Assembly (NCBI RefSeq): GCF_014650035.1
Contig: NZ_BMUE01000005.1
Span: 186,001 to 250,000, forward strand
Origin: Streptomyces lucensis JCM 4490
GTDB taxonomy: Bacteria; Actinomycetota; Actinomycetes; Streptomycetales; Streptomycetaceae
Direction: 5' to 3'
Length of the DNA stretch: 64,000 nt
The notes under the pieces are model-generated. The model saw only the letters and a list, made by a program, of their open reading frames with translations, was not told the origin of the DNA and made no database searches. Shown piece by piece: positions 57,087 to 64,000 of the stretch. Both the position numbers and the translations under genes were made by a program. Within the stretch, counting starts at the first letter, position 1; each line of letters starts with the position of its first letter.

Positions 57087-57653
57087 ATGGCCCTCGATCG
57101 TGACCACGTGCTGCGCAGCGCGGCCGCCCTGCTGACCCGTAAATCCACCGCGACCATGGACGAGGTCGCCAAGGCCGCCGGCATCAGCCGCGCCACGCTG
57201 CACCGCCACTTCGCCGGCCGCGACGCGCTCGTCCGGGCGCTGGAGGCGCTCGGCATCGCCGAGTGCGAGGCCGCCCTGGAGGCCGCCCGCCTGGACGAGG
57301 GCCCGGCGGCCGAGGCCGTACGGCGGCTGGTCCGCGCGATCGAACCCGCCGCCGGACTGCTCGCCTTCCTCTACACCGAGAACCAGCTCTTCGAGGGCGA
57401 CGGGCAGAACCAGGGCTGGACCCGCATCGACGACCGCCTCACGGCCCTGTTCCGGCGCGGCCAGGAGAGCGGCGAGTTCCGCATCGACCTGACCCCGGCC
57501 TGGCTCACCGAGGCCCTCTACGGGCTGCTGGCCTCCGGCGCCTGGGCGGTGGCCGAGGGCCGGGTGGCCGCCAACGACTTCACCTACATGATCGTCGAGC
57601 TGCTGCTGGGCGGCGCGCGACGTACGGACACACCGCGAAGGAAGGAATCATGA
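57087..57653 (+). CDS. TetR-family regulator of the adjacent MFS exporter
   Basis: 188 residues. HTH about 20-55 (ATMDEVAKAAGISRATLHRHFAGRDALVRAL) and a TetR ligand domain with ENQLFEGDGQNQGW near 106-119. ATG 57087 next to the palindrome. Its stop overlaps the MFS start by 4 nt (ATGA), so the pair is one operon controlled by this repressor. The effector is likely a drug or toxin pumped by the exporter. Confidence 0.92.
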   Translation: MALDRDHVLRSAAALLTRKSTATMDEVAKAAGISRATLHRHFAGRDALVRALEALGIAECEAALEAARLDEGPAAEAVRRLVRAIEPAAGLLAFLYTENQLFEGDGQNQGWTRIDDRLTALFRRGQESGEFRIDLTPAWLTEALYGLLASGAWAVAEGRVAANDFTYMIVELLLGGARRTDTPRRKES

Positions 57654-59203
57654 CCAGCACGCTGCAGCCGGCCCGCGCGGCCGAGGCGGAGCAGCGCCCG
57701 GGCCGCTGGCTCGCGCTCTCGGTCCTCGTCCTGGCCGTGCTGCTGGTGGCCGTCGACGCCACCGTGCTCGGCCTGGCCACCCCCTACATCAGCGAAGACC
57801 TCGCCCCGTCCGGCACCCAGCTGCTGTGGATCGGTGACGTCTACTCCTTCGTCATCGCCGGACTGCTGGTCTCCATGGGCAGCCTCGGCGACCGCATCGG
57901 CCGCAAGCGGATCCTGCTCGGCGGCGCCACGGCGTTCGGCGCGATCTCCGTGCTCAACGCCTACGCGACGACACCCGAGCTGATGATCCTGGCGCGGGCC
58001 CTGCTCGGCGTGGCGGGCGCCACCCTGATGCCCGCCACCCTGGCCCTGATCCGCAACCTCTTCCACGACCCGCGCGAGCGCAGCCTCGCCGTCGGCATCT
58101 GGGGCGCCACCGCCTCCGCGGGCACGGCCGTCGGCCCGATAACGGGCGGATTCCTCCTCGAGCACTTCTGGTGGGGCTCGGTCTTCCTGATCAACCTGCC
58201 GGTGATGGCGGTCCTCGTCCTCGTCGGGATCCGCACGCTGCCCGAGTCGCGCAACCCGGAGCCGGGACCCTGGGACCTGCGCAGCGTGCTCCTGTCACTG
58301 GTCGGCGTGATCGGCGTCGTGTACGCGATCAAGGAGACGGCCACCCACGGTCTCACCTGGTCCGCGTCGGCCTCCGGCCTGCTGGGCGCCGGCGCGCTCC
58401 ACGGCTTCGTCCGCCGCCAGCTGACCATGCCGGTCCCGCTGCTGGACATGCGCCTGTTCCGGCGCCGGGGTTTCGGCGGGGCGGTCCTCGCCGACCTGCT
58501 GACCGTCCTCGGCATGTCCGGCCTGGTGTTCTTCCTGTCCCAGTACCTGCAACTCGTGCAGGGCAGGCAGCCCTTCGAGGCGGGCCTGGCCGAACTGCCC
58601 GCTGCCGTCGGCGCGGTGGCGTCCGGCCTGTTCGCGGGCCGGGCGGCCCGGCGCTTCTCGGTCCGCGCGGTGGTCTCGGGCGGCCTGGCGGCCGTCGGCC
58701 TGGCCCTCGCCGCGCTGACCGTGCTCGACCGGTCCACCGGATACCCGTTCCTCGGCGCCGCGCTCCTGGTCGTCGGTGTCGGCGCGGGCTTCTCCTTCAC
58801 CATCACCGCCGACGTGATCCTCTCCAGCGTGCCCAGGGAACAGGCGGGCGCCGCCTCGGCGGTCTCCGAGACGGCGTACGAACTGGGCGCGGCCCTCGGC
58901 ATCGCCCTGCTCGGCTCGATCGTGACCGGCGTCTACCACGGCTTCACCGGCCCGGCCGGCACCCCGGCCGGCGCCCACGAGTCACTGGGCGCGGCCGTGC
59001 AGGCGTCGGCGCACATGTCCCCCGGCTCGGCGCACGCCCTGCTGGACGCGGCCCGCGACTCCTTCGTCCACGGCCTGCACCTGGCCTCGGGCGCGGGAGC
59101 GGCGGTCCTGCTCACCACCGCGGCGGCGGCCTGGTTCCTGCTGAGGAACCAGGAACTGGACGGCGGACACGGCGCGGACGGCCCGGGCCCCGATCCGGCC
59201 TGA
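57650..59203 (+). CDS. MFS multidrug exporter (DHA2/EmrB-QacA type)
   Basis: 517 residues with about 14 membrane helices. Motif A-like GSLGDRIGRKRILLGG after helix 2, the helix-1 Asp of LLVAVDATVLGLATPYI, and motif C WGATASAGTAVGPITGGFLLE. Exports drugs with proton uptake. GAAGGAA site before the ATG inside the TetR stop. Downstream convergent with the multicopper oxidase gene. Substrate unknown. Confidence 0.93.
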   Translation: MTSTLQPARAAEAEQRPGRWLALSVLVLAVLLVAVDATVLGLATPYISEDLAPSGTQLLWIGDVYSFVIAGLLVSMGSLGDRIGRKRILLGGATAFGAISVLNAYATTPELMILARALLGVAGATLMPATLALIRNLFHDPRERSLAVGIWGATASAGTAVGPITGGFLLEHFWWGSVFLINLPVMAVLVLVGIRTLPESRNPEPGPWDLRSVLLSLVGVIGVVYAIKETATHGLTWSASASGLLGAGALHGFVRRQLTMPVPLLDMRLFRRRGFGGAVLADLLTVLGMSGLVFFLSQYLQLVQGRQPFEAGLAELPAAVGAVASGLFAGRAARRFSVRAVVSGGLAAVGLALAALTVLDRSTGYPFLGAALLVVGVGAGFSFTITADVILSSVPREQAGAASAVSETAYELGAALGIALLGSIVTGVYHGFTGPAGTPAGAHESLGAAVQASAHMSPGSAHALLDAARDSFVHGLHLASGAGAAVLLTTAAAAWFLLRNQELDGGHGADGPGPDPA

Positions 59204-59274
59204 TCCGAACGGCGGACCGCCGGTGTGAGCAGGACGGCCCGGCGGCCGGCGGCCGGACGGCGCCGCCCGGGACG

Positions 59275-60945
59275 TCACTTCCGGTAGCCGAGCACCGTCA
59301 TCATCCCGCTCTCCGAGTGGTACTGGTTGTGGCAGTGCAGCATCCACAGCCCGGGGTTGTCGGCGTCGAAGTCGACGACCAGCTTCCGGTGCGGCAGCAC
59401 GATCGCGGTGTCCTTGCGGGCGCCGACCGCGTCCAGGCCGGTCAGCGCGAACGTGTGCCCGTGCAGGTGCAGGGGGTGCCACATGCCGGTGGCGTTGATG
59501 AGGGTGAGCCGGACCCGTTCGCCGGCGCGCACCGGATGGCGTTGCCGTACGGAGTAGGGGTGGTGGTCGAACCCCCAGTCGTACTTCCGCATGCCGCCGG
59601 TGAGCCTGATGCGCAGTTCGCGGTCGGGGTGGCGATCGGCGAGGGCGACGGACTCGGCGGGCTCCAGACGGCGCGCGGGAACCGTCTTCCCGTCGAGTTC
59701 GTCCGGGCGGACGCCGGGCGCGGGGCGGCTCCTCCCCTTGTCGGTGCGCAGGACGGCCAGGGCCTGACCCTTCTTGCCCTCGGCGAGTGCGACCAGCGGG
59801 AAGACGCCGTCCCGGACGGTGACCAGGACGTCGTACCGCTCCGCCATGCCGACCAGGAGGGCGTCCGTCTTCTTGTGCCGCACCGGATAGCCGTCGGTGT
59901 GCGTGACGGTCATCCCGTGGCCGCCCAGCGCGACCCGGAAGGCGGTCTCGGACCCGGCGTTGACGATGCGCAGCCGGACGCGGTCGCCCGGACGGCAGCG
60001 GAACACCGCGGGATCGGTGGGAAGACGGCCGTTGACCAGGTAGTACGGGTAGTCGACGCTGCCGCCCTCCCCGTGCAGCATGCGGCTGTGCGACTCGTCC
60101 AGCAGCCGCCGGGGACCCGCGGGCCTCCCGGCCGGCGACGAGTGCGCGCGTGCCGTCCGGCCGGGGCCGGGGCCGGCATGGCCGGGACCCATGGCCATGC
60201 CGCCCCTGTCCGTCCCGCCCATGTCCATGCCGCCCATGTCCATGGGCCCGCCCGGCTTCAGCTGTTCGAGCACCCCGTCCGGGGTGGAGCCCGCCACGCC
60301 GTCCAGCCAGTCGTCCAGGACCACGACCCATTCCCTGTCGTAGGAGAGAGGCTCCCTGGGGTCCTCCACGACGAGCGGCGCGTACAGGGCGCGGTCGGGC
60401 TGCATGCCGACGTGGGAGTGCAGCAGGTAGGTCCCCGGATGCTTCACGGCGAACCGGTAACGGAAGTCGGCCCCGGGACGGATGGCCCGCTGGGTCAGGT
60501 CCGGAACGCCGTCCATGTCGCAGCGCAGCCGCACCCCGTGGGAGTGCAGCGTGGTCGTGACGGGCAGCCGGTTGGCGAGCGTCAGGTCCAGCACGTCCCC
60601 GGCGGTGACCCGCACCAGCGGGCCCGGCACCTCCTCGTTGTACGCCCACGTCCTGACGCGCCGCCCGCCGAGGTCCAGCTCGGCCTCCTCGGCGGTCAGC
60701 GTGAAGGCGCGCAGCCGGCCGGACCCGCGCGCGCGTTCGGCGGCGAGCACCTCCGGATCCGACGGATTGACGTACCCGCTGGGCCCCGCCGGGACGAACC
60801 TGCTCTCGCCGACCGGGTGTTGGGGTCCGGAACGGGGCGCGGAGCGGGAGTCGGTGCAGGCTGCGAGGAATCCGGCGCCGGCCGCGGCGAGCGGAGCACG
60901 GAGCACGGTACGCCGAGAAGGTTTGTACATGTCTGAATCAGACAT
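59275..60945 (-). CDS. Tat-exported multicopper oxidase
   Basis: 556 residues. Twin-arginine signal SRRTVLRAPLAAAGAG and lipobox LAAC near residue 30. Copper motifs: HSHG (near 134), HSHVG, HPLHLHGH and HCHNQYHSESGM, a full set for type 1/2/3 copper. A methionine-rich insert (MDMGGMDMGGTDRGGMAMG) suggests Cu(I) delivery as in CueO. It oxidises Cu(I) or organics with O2 outside the cell. ATG 60945 or 60930 are both possible; both lie within a palindrome at 60928-60946. Confidence 0.93.
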   Translation of the reverse strand: MSDSDMYKPSRRTVLRAPLAAAGAGFLAACTDSRSAPRSGPQHPVGESRFVPAGPSGYVNPSDPEVLAAERARGSGRLRAFTLTAEEAELDLGGRRVRTWAYNEEVPGPLVRVTAGDVLDLTLANRLPVTTTLHSHGVRLRCDMDGVPDLTQRAIRPGADFRYRFAVKHPGTYLLHSHVGMQPDRALYAPLVVEDPREPLSYDREWVVVLDDWLDGVAGSTPDGVLEQLKPGGPMDMGGMDMGGTDRGGMAMGPGHAGPGPGRTARAHSSPAGRPAGPRRLLDESHSRMLHGEGGSVDYPYYLVNGRLPTDPAVFRCRPGDRVRLRIVNAGSETAFRVALGGHGMTVTHTDGYPVRHKKTDALLVGMAERYDVLVTVRDGVFPLVALAEGKKGQALAVLRTDKGRSRPAPGVRPDELDGKTVPARRLEPAESVALADRHPDRELRIRLTGGMRKYDWGFDHHPYSVRQRHPVRAGERVRLTLINATGMWHPLHLHGHTFALTGLDAVGARKDTAIVLPHRKLVVDFDADNPGLWMLHCHNQYHSESGMMTVLGYRK

Positions 60946-60946
60946 G
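60928..60946. promoter_or_regulatory. 9-1-9 bp palindrome over the multicopper oxidase start
   Basis: CATGTCTGA (60928-60936) and TCAGACATG (60938-60946) form a perfect inverted repeat around one central A, and each arm includes an ATG of the oxidase in the correct frame. A further GTCTGA-like half-site lies near 60955-60960. It is a strong candidate operator that would block transcription or mask translation start. Confidence 0.6.
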
Positions 60947-61064
60947 TCGGACGGTCAGACGGCCTCGCCGATGCGGCCGAATGCGCGATGCACCGGGGTC
61001 AGATTCCACCGCCAGGCGGACCCGTCCGGGCCACCGCGCACGTCCCCCGGATCCCGGCCCGGGC

Positions 61065-61736
61065 TCAGGCGGCCTTGGCCTTCGTGGCGTACATGTCCAC
61101 GTACTCCTGGCCCGACAGGCGCATGACCTCGGTCATCACGGAGTCGGTCACGGCCCGCAGGACGTAGCGGTCCCGGTCCATGCCGTCGTAGCGGGAGAAC
61201 TCCATCGCCGCGCCGAACCGCACGGTGACCCGGCCCGGCCTCGGGATGCCGCGGCCGCCCGGCTGCAGCTTGTCCGTGCCGATCATGGCGAAGGGGACGA
61301 CCGGCGCCCCGGTCATCAGCGTCAGCCGGGCGATGCCGGTGCGCCCCCGGTACAGTCGCCCGTCGGGCGACCGGGTGCCCTCGGGGTAGATCCCGAAGAT
61401 CTTCCCCTCCTCGAGGATCCGGCGCCCGGTCATCAGCGCGGCCACGCCACCGCTCGCCCCGTCGCGGTCCACCGGGATCATGCCGACGCCGGTGAAGAAC
61501 CACGCCATCAGGCGGCCCTTGAGGCCCTTGCCGGTGACGTACTCGTCCTTGCCGATGAAGAACACCTGCCGCTTGGTGACGACCGGGAGCACGATCGAGT
61601 CGATGAACGTGAGGTGGTTGCCCGCCAGGATGACCGGCCCGTCCCCGGGGATGTTCTCCGCGCCCTCCACCCGTGGGCGGAACATCAGGCGCATGATCGG
61701 TCCGAGCACTGCCTTGATGAGCGCGAAGCGGGACAA
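61065..61736 (-). CDS. 1-acyl-sn-glycerol-3-phosphate acyltransferase (PlsC family)
   Basis: 223 residues. Motif I NHxxxxD: His41-Leu-Thr-Phe-Ile-Asp46; motif III YPEGTRSPDGRLYRG; motif IV VPFAMIGT. Acylates lysophosphatidic acid or a similar lipid at the membrane. TTG start at 61734-61736 with GGAGGAACCG ahead. Divergent from the GlpQ-type gene with a PHO box between, so phosphate control of both is possible. No exact substrate. Confidence 0.9.
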   Translation of the reverse strand: MSRFALIKAVLGPIMRLMFRPRVEGAENIPGDGPVILAGNHLTFIDSIVLPVVTKRQVFFIGKDEYVTGKGLKGRLMAWFFTGVGMIPVDRDGASGGVAALMTGRRILEEGKIFGIYPEGTRSPDGRLYRGRTGIARLTLMTGAPVVPFAMIGTDKLQPGGRGIPRPGRVTVRFGAAMEFSRYDGMDRDRYVLRAVTDSVMTEVMRLSGQEYVDMYATKAKAA

Positions 61737-62105
61737 CGGTTCCTCCGGCGTCGAGGGAAGCGATATGAGTCTGTGCAGGTGAGGACATTACTCGCGGTGC
61801 CCTTGCGCGCGCACATCGGGTACGCCCGGTTCACCGAGGTCTTACGAAGTGTTGACGCGGGTTTACCTGCGGTGGTGTGCCGGGGCCGGCCCGTCCGGCC
61901 GCGAGGGCGGTGTGACGGACATCGCGCACTGTCCTCGTTCCACGGCTGCCCCGTCCGGGTGGTCCGATGCCGACGCCCCGTCAGGTTCCGCCGTCCGCAC
62001 GACACCCGGCGTCACCCCCGTGTTCGGACCGGGGTCTCCCTTCCGTCATGTACACGCCCCTACGATCGGCGCGCACGACAGAAGCCGACGGCCAGGAGGG
62101 CGCCG
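61737..62105. other. Intergenic region between PlsC-like and GlpQ-like genes
   Basis: 369 bp without a gene. It holds a four-unit PHO-box array (61828-61871) and a -10-like TACGAT at 62071-62076, 30 bp before the GlpQ-type start. Three rightward codon tracts are not protein-like. Confidence 0.6.
61828..61871 (+). promoter_or_regulatory. Four-unit PHO box (PhoP operator)
   Basis: Four contiguous 11-bp direct repeats: GGTTCACCGAG (61828-61838), one at 61839-61849, TGTTGACGCGG (61850-61860) and GTTTACCTGCG (61861-61871). Units follow the Streptomyces PhoP consensus GTTCACC-N4. Orientation favours the downstream phosphodiesterase gene, whose S. coelicolor homologue glpQ1 is known to be PhoP-controlled. 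Confidence 0.7.
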
Positions 62106-63287
62106 ATGGACAGCGACCAGGCGAACGAGCAGACACAGGGCATCACCGGACGGCGGGCCGTCCTCGGCGCGGCGGTGCTCGGCGCGGGCGGAGCGGTCCT
62201 CGGGCTGCCCGGCGCGGCCAGAGCCGCCGGCGCCGCGGGGCGCGGGGGGCACGGGGGGCGCGGGCTGAAGGGCCTGCCGGTGCCGACCATCATCGGTCAC
62301 CGGGGAGCCAGCGGCTACCGCCCCGAGCACACCTTCGGCTCGTACGACCTCGCCCTCGACCTGGGCGCCGACGTGGTCGAGGCGGGCGACCTGGTCCCCA
62401 CCAGGGACGGCCACCTCGTCTGCCGGCACGAGCCCGAGATCGGCGGCACGACCGACGTCGCCTCGCACCCCGAGTTCGCCGACCGCCGGACCACCAAGGT
62501 CCTGGACGGCGTCTCCACCACCGGCTGGTTCACCGAGGACTTCACGCTCGCCGAGCTGAAGACGCTGCGGGCCGTCGAGCGCATCCCGGCCAACCGGCCG
62601 CACAACACCCTGTACAACGGGCGCTTCGGGATCCCCACGTTCGAAGAGGTCCTCAAGTGGCAGGACGAGCAGACCCGCAAGCGCGGCAGGCAGGTCTGGA
62701 TCTACCCCGAGACCAAGCACCCCACCTACTTCCGGCGGCTCGGCCTCGGACTGGAGGAGCGGGTCGCGAAACTGCTGCGCAAGTACGGCAAGGACGGCCG
62801 GAACGCGCCGGTCATCCTGCAGTCCTTCGAGCCCAGCAGCATCCAGCGGCTGAACCGGCTGGTCGACAACCCGCTCGTCGTCCTGCTCTCCACGGCGAGC
62901 AGCCGCCCCTACGACTTCGTCGAGGCGGGCGACCCGCGCACGGTCGCCGACCTGATCACGCCCCAGGGCCTCAGGGAGATCGCCGGCTACGCGCGGGGCA
63001 TCGGGCCGACCCTGGACCTCGTCATCCCCAGGCGGGCCGACGGCACCCTCGGCGAGCCGACCACGCTCGTCGCCGACGCGCACAAGGCGGGCCTGCTCCT
63101 GCACCCGTACACCATGCGCAACGAGAACCCGTTCCTGCCGGCCGAGTACCGCAAGGGCACCGCGGCGGACGCCTACGGTGACGTCTTCGGCGCCTACCGG
63201 ACGTACTTCGCCACCGGCATCGACGGTGTCTTCACCGACAACGCCGACACCGGCCTGCTCGCCCGGGCCGACTTCCTGGACGGCTGA
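62106..63287 (+). CDS. Tat-exported glycerophosphodiester phosphodiesterase (GlpQ1-like)
   Basis: 393 residues. Twin-arginine motif GRRAVLGAAVLGAGG near 15 and an AxA cleavage site near 38. GDPD core: IIGHRGASGYRPEHT (catalytic His), ADVVEAGDLVPTRDGHLVC (metal-binding Glu/Asp; VEAGD replaces the usual IELDV), YPETKHP and GIDGVFTDNAD. Hydrolyses glycerophosphodiesters to glycerol-3-phosphate outside the cell for phosphate scavenging. ATG after GGAGGG. PhoP boxes lie upstream. Resembles SCO1565 (glpQ1) by position and features. Confidence 0.93.
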   Translation: MDSDQANEQTQGITGRRAVLGAAVLGAGGAVLGLPGAARAAGAAGRGGHGGRGLKGLPVPTIIGHRGASGYRPEHTFGSYDLALDLGADVVEAGDLVPTRDGHLVCRHEPEIGGTTDVASHPEFADRRTTKVLDGVSTTGWFTEDFTLAELKTLRAVERIPANRPHNTLYNGRFGIPTFEEVLKWQDEQTRKRGRQVWIYPETKHPTYFRRLGLGLEERVAKLLRKYGKDGRNAPVILQSFEPSSIQRLNRLVDNPLVVLLSTASSRPYDFVEAGDPRTVADLITPQGLREIAGYARGIGPTLDLVIPRRADGTLGEPTTLVADAHKAGLLLHPYTMRNENPFLPAEYRKGTAADAYGDVFGAYRTYFATGIDGVFTDNADTGLLARADFLDG

Positions 63288-63296
63288 GCGCGTCAA

Positions 63297-63328
63297 CCGG
63301 CGCGTGCGCCGGCACCCCTTTCGGGGTG
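63297..63328 (+). terminator. Double-hairpin terminator after the GlpQ-like gene
   Basis: Two tandem stems: CCGGCGC/GCGCCGG (63297-63312) and CACCCC/GGGGTG around TTTC (63313-63328). The first starts 9 bp after the stop. Confidence 0.65.
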
Positions 63329-63379
63329 ACTCCGGGCCGCCCCGGCAACCTGCCGCCGGGGCGGCTCGTCGTTCCGCAT

Positions 63380-63886
63380 ATGACGCACGACCTGGTGGCC
63401 GCCCTGGGCCCGCTGCTCACCGCCGAGGCATCCGCGGAGGCATATGCGGCGGGAGGCGAGCCGGGAGATCTTGAGCAGGCCGTCTGGCTCCGCCTGCTGG
63501 AGCGCCTGGAGACCGACGGGCCCCCGCCGGATCCGCAGGGCTGGCTGCGCAGGGCGGTCCGCGCGGAGGCCCGCCGCACCCGCCGTGCCGCCCGCCGCGA
63601 ACGACCGTACGGCGCCGAGCCGGCCGACCACCACCGGCCCGGCCCCGAGCAACTCGCCCTGACGGCGGCCCGTTACCGCGCGCTGCGGGACGCGGTGCGC
63701 CGCCTGCCCGGCCGCTGCCCCCGCCTCCTCGGCGCCCTGCTCTCCCCCAAGGACCCGACATACCGGGAGATCGCGGGGGAGTTGGGTATCTCACAGGGCA
63801 GTCTCGGACCGGAACGCTCCCGATGTCTGGGATGTCTTCGCCGATTGCTCGCCCCGGAGGTTGCTTCCCGTGCGGGACGGGGATAG
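63380..63886 (+). CDS. Small sigma-70-like (ECF) factor
   Basis: 168 residues. The C-terminal part is region 4-like (DAVRRLPGRCPRLLGALLSPKDPTYREIAGELGISQGSLGPERSRC, cited in pieces: PTYREIAGELGISQGSLG). The N-terminal part only weakly resembles region 2 (AVWLRLLERLETDGPP, WLRRAVRAEARRTRR). Similar genes are common beside glpQ1 in Streptomyces. ATG 63380; GTG 63326 would add 18 residues. No anti-sigma factor is adjacent. Its DNA target is unknown. Confidence 0.75.
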   Translation: MTHDLVAALGPLLTAEASAEAYAAGGEPGDLEQAVWLRLLERLETDGPPPDPQGWLRRAVRAEARRTRRAARRERPYGAEPADHHRPGPEQLALTAARYRALRDAVRRLPGRCPRLLGALLSPKDPTYREIAGELGISQGSLGPERSRCLGCLRRLLAPEVASRAGRG

Positions 63887-63931
63887 GAGTGGGGGACGAC
63901 AGGTGATCAGGTGAGCGGGAGGCATGCGCAC

Positions 63932-64000
63932 ATGGGCATGAGCGTGACCATCTCGGTGGCGACCGGGCAGGACGCGGAGCAGATCTTCAAGCTCCAGTAC
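63932..64000 (+). CDS. Start of a probable GNAT-family acetyltransferase (partial)
   Basis: Only 23 residues lie in the window: MGMSVTISVATGQDAEQIFKL then QY, where the gene leaves. The pattern VATGQDAEQIFKLQY resembles the beta1-alpha1 start of GNAT acetyltransferases. A GGGAGG site precedes the ATG 63932 by about 10 bp; ATG 63938 is an alternative. The identity rests on few residues. Confidence 0.4.
   Translation, partial: MGMSVTISVATGQDAEQIFKLQY

Overview
The window is high-GC actinobacterial DNA with GTG and TTG starts, 4-nt ATGA/GTGA gene overlaps, leaderless promoters, Tat signals and very rare TTA codons. Gene content and order fit a Streptomyces core chromosome. From memory (not checked by search) the order matches the Streptomyces coelicolor stretch from about SCO1621 down to about SCO1564, read in reverse. 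There is no phage, integrase, IS element, CRISPR array, rRNA or tRNA, so this looks like vertically inherited core DNA with small lineage-specific inserts.

Layout. 1-4 kb: end of a glycine betaine ABC ATPase, a fused permease/binding protein, an XRE-cupin regulator and a BtuF-like protein. 4-6.2 kb: a TDT-family carrier divergent from its likely LysR regulator. 6.2-13 kb: a monoamine/ethanolamine-type gamma-glutamylation cluster (PuuD-like hydrolase, FadR-type regulator, GlnA4-like synthetase, aldehyde dehydrogenase, SDR) plus a PLP-dependent amino acid aldolase/deaminase. 13-16.2 kb: a proline-rich membrane protein overlapping a mycosin-like protease. 16.6-25.5 kb: the translation block (SseB-like, DUF1844, structured infC leader, infC with an AUC start, rpmI, rplT, TrmH methyltransferase, PAS kinase, pheS, pheT). 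25.6-36.5 kb: regulatory and small metabolic genes (SpoIIE-type phosphatase, NsdA-like regulator behind a 9+9 bp palindrome, two TTA-containing genes, 3-hydroxyacyl-CoA dehydrogenase, GHL10 lipoprotein, EamA/MocR pair with overlapping start codons, GNAT, a histidine-phosphatase-fold protein without its catalytic histidines, DUF6314, GtrA).

36.6-41.5 kb: argCJBDR behind a promoter with ARG boxes; argH lies 13 kb further on with its own ARG-box promoter. The DNA between them holds accessory functions: an RskA-like ECF sigma/anti-sigma pair; a convergent operon for a 65-residue His/Gly-rich peptide, an ABC exporter and a degenerate protein kinase; a five-gene membrane flavin electron-transfer operon (two ferric-reductase-like proteins, two FMN_bind proteins, ApbE); and a divergent OmpR-type two-component system with 11-bp direct repeats in front of it. 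After argH come an aldo/keto reductase, an autoregulated TetR/MFS pair, a Tat-exported multicopper oxidase behind a 9-1-9 palindrome, a lysophosphatidate-type acyltransferase, a GlpQ-type phosphodiesterase with a four-unit PHO box, a small sigma factor and the start of a probable acetyltransferase.

The most unusual elements are the flavinylation operon with its module duplication and identical internal repeat, the His/Gly-rich peptide-exporter-kinase trio, the infC leader and AUC start, the proline-rich protein/mycosin pair without an ESX locus, and several precise palindromic operators overlapping start codons.
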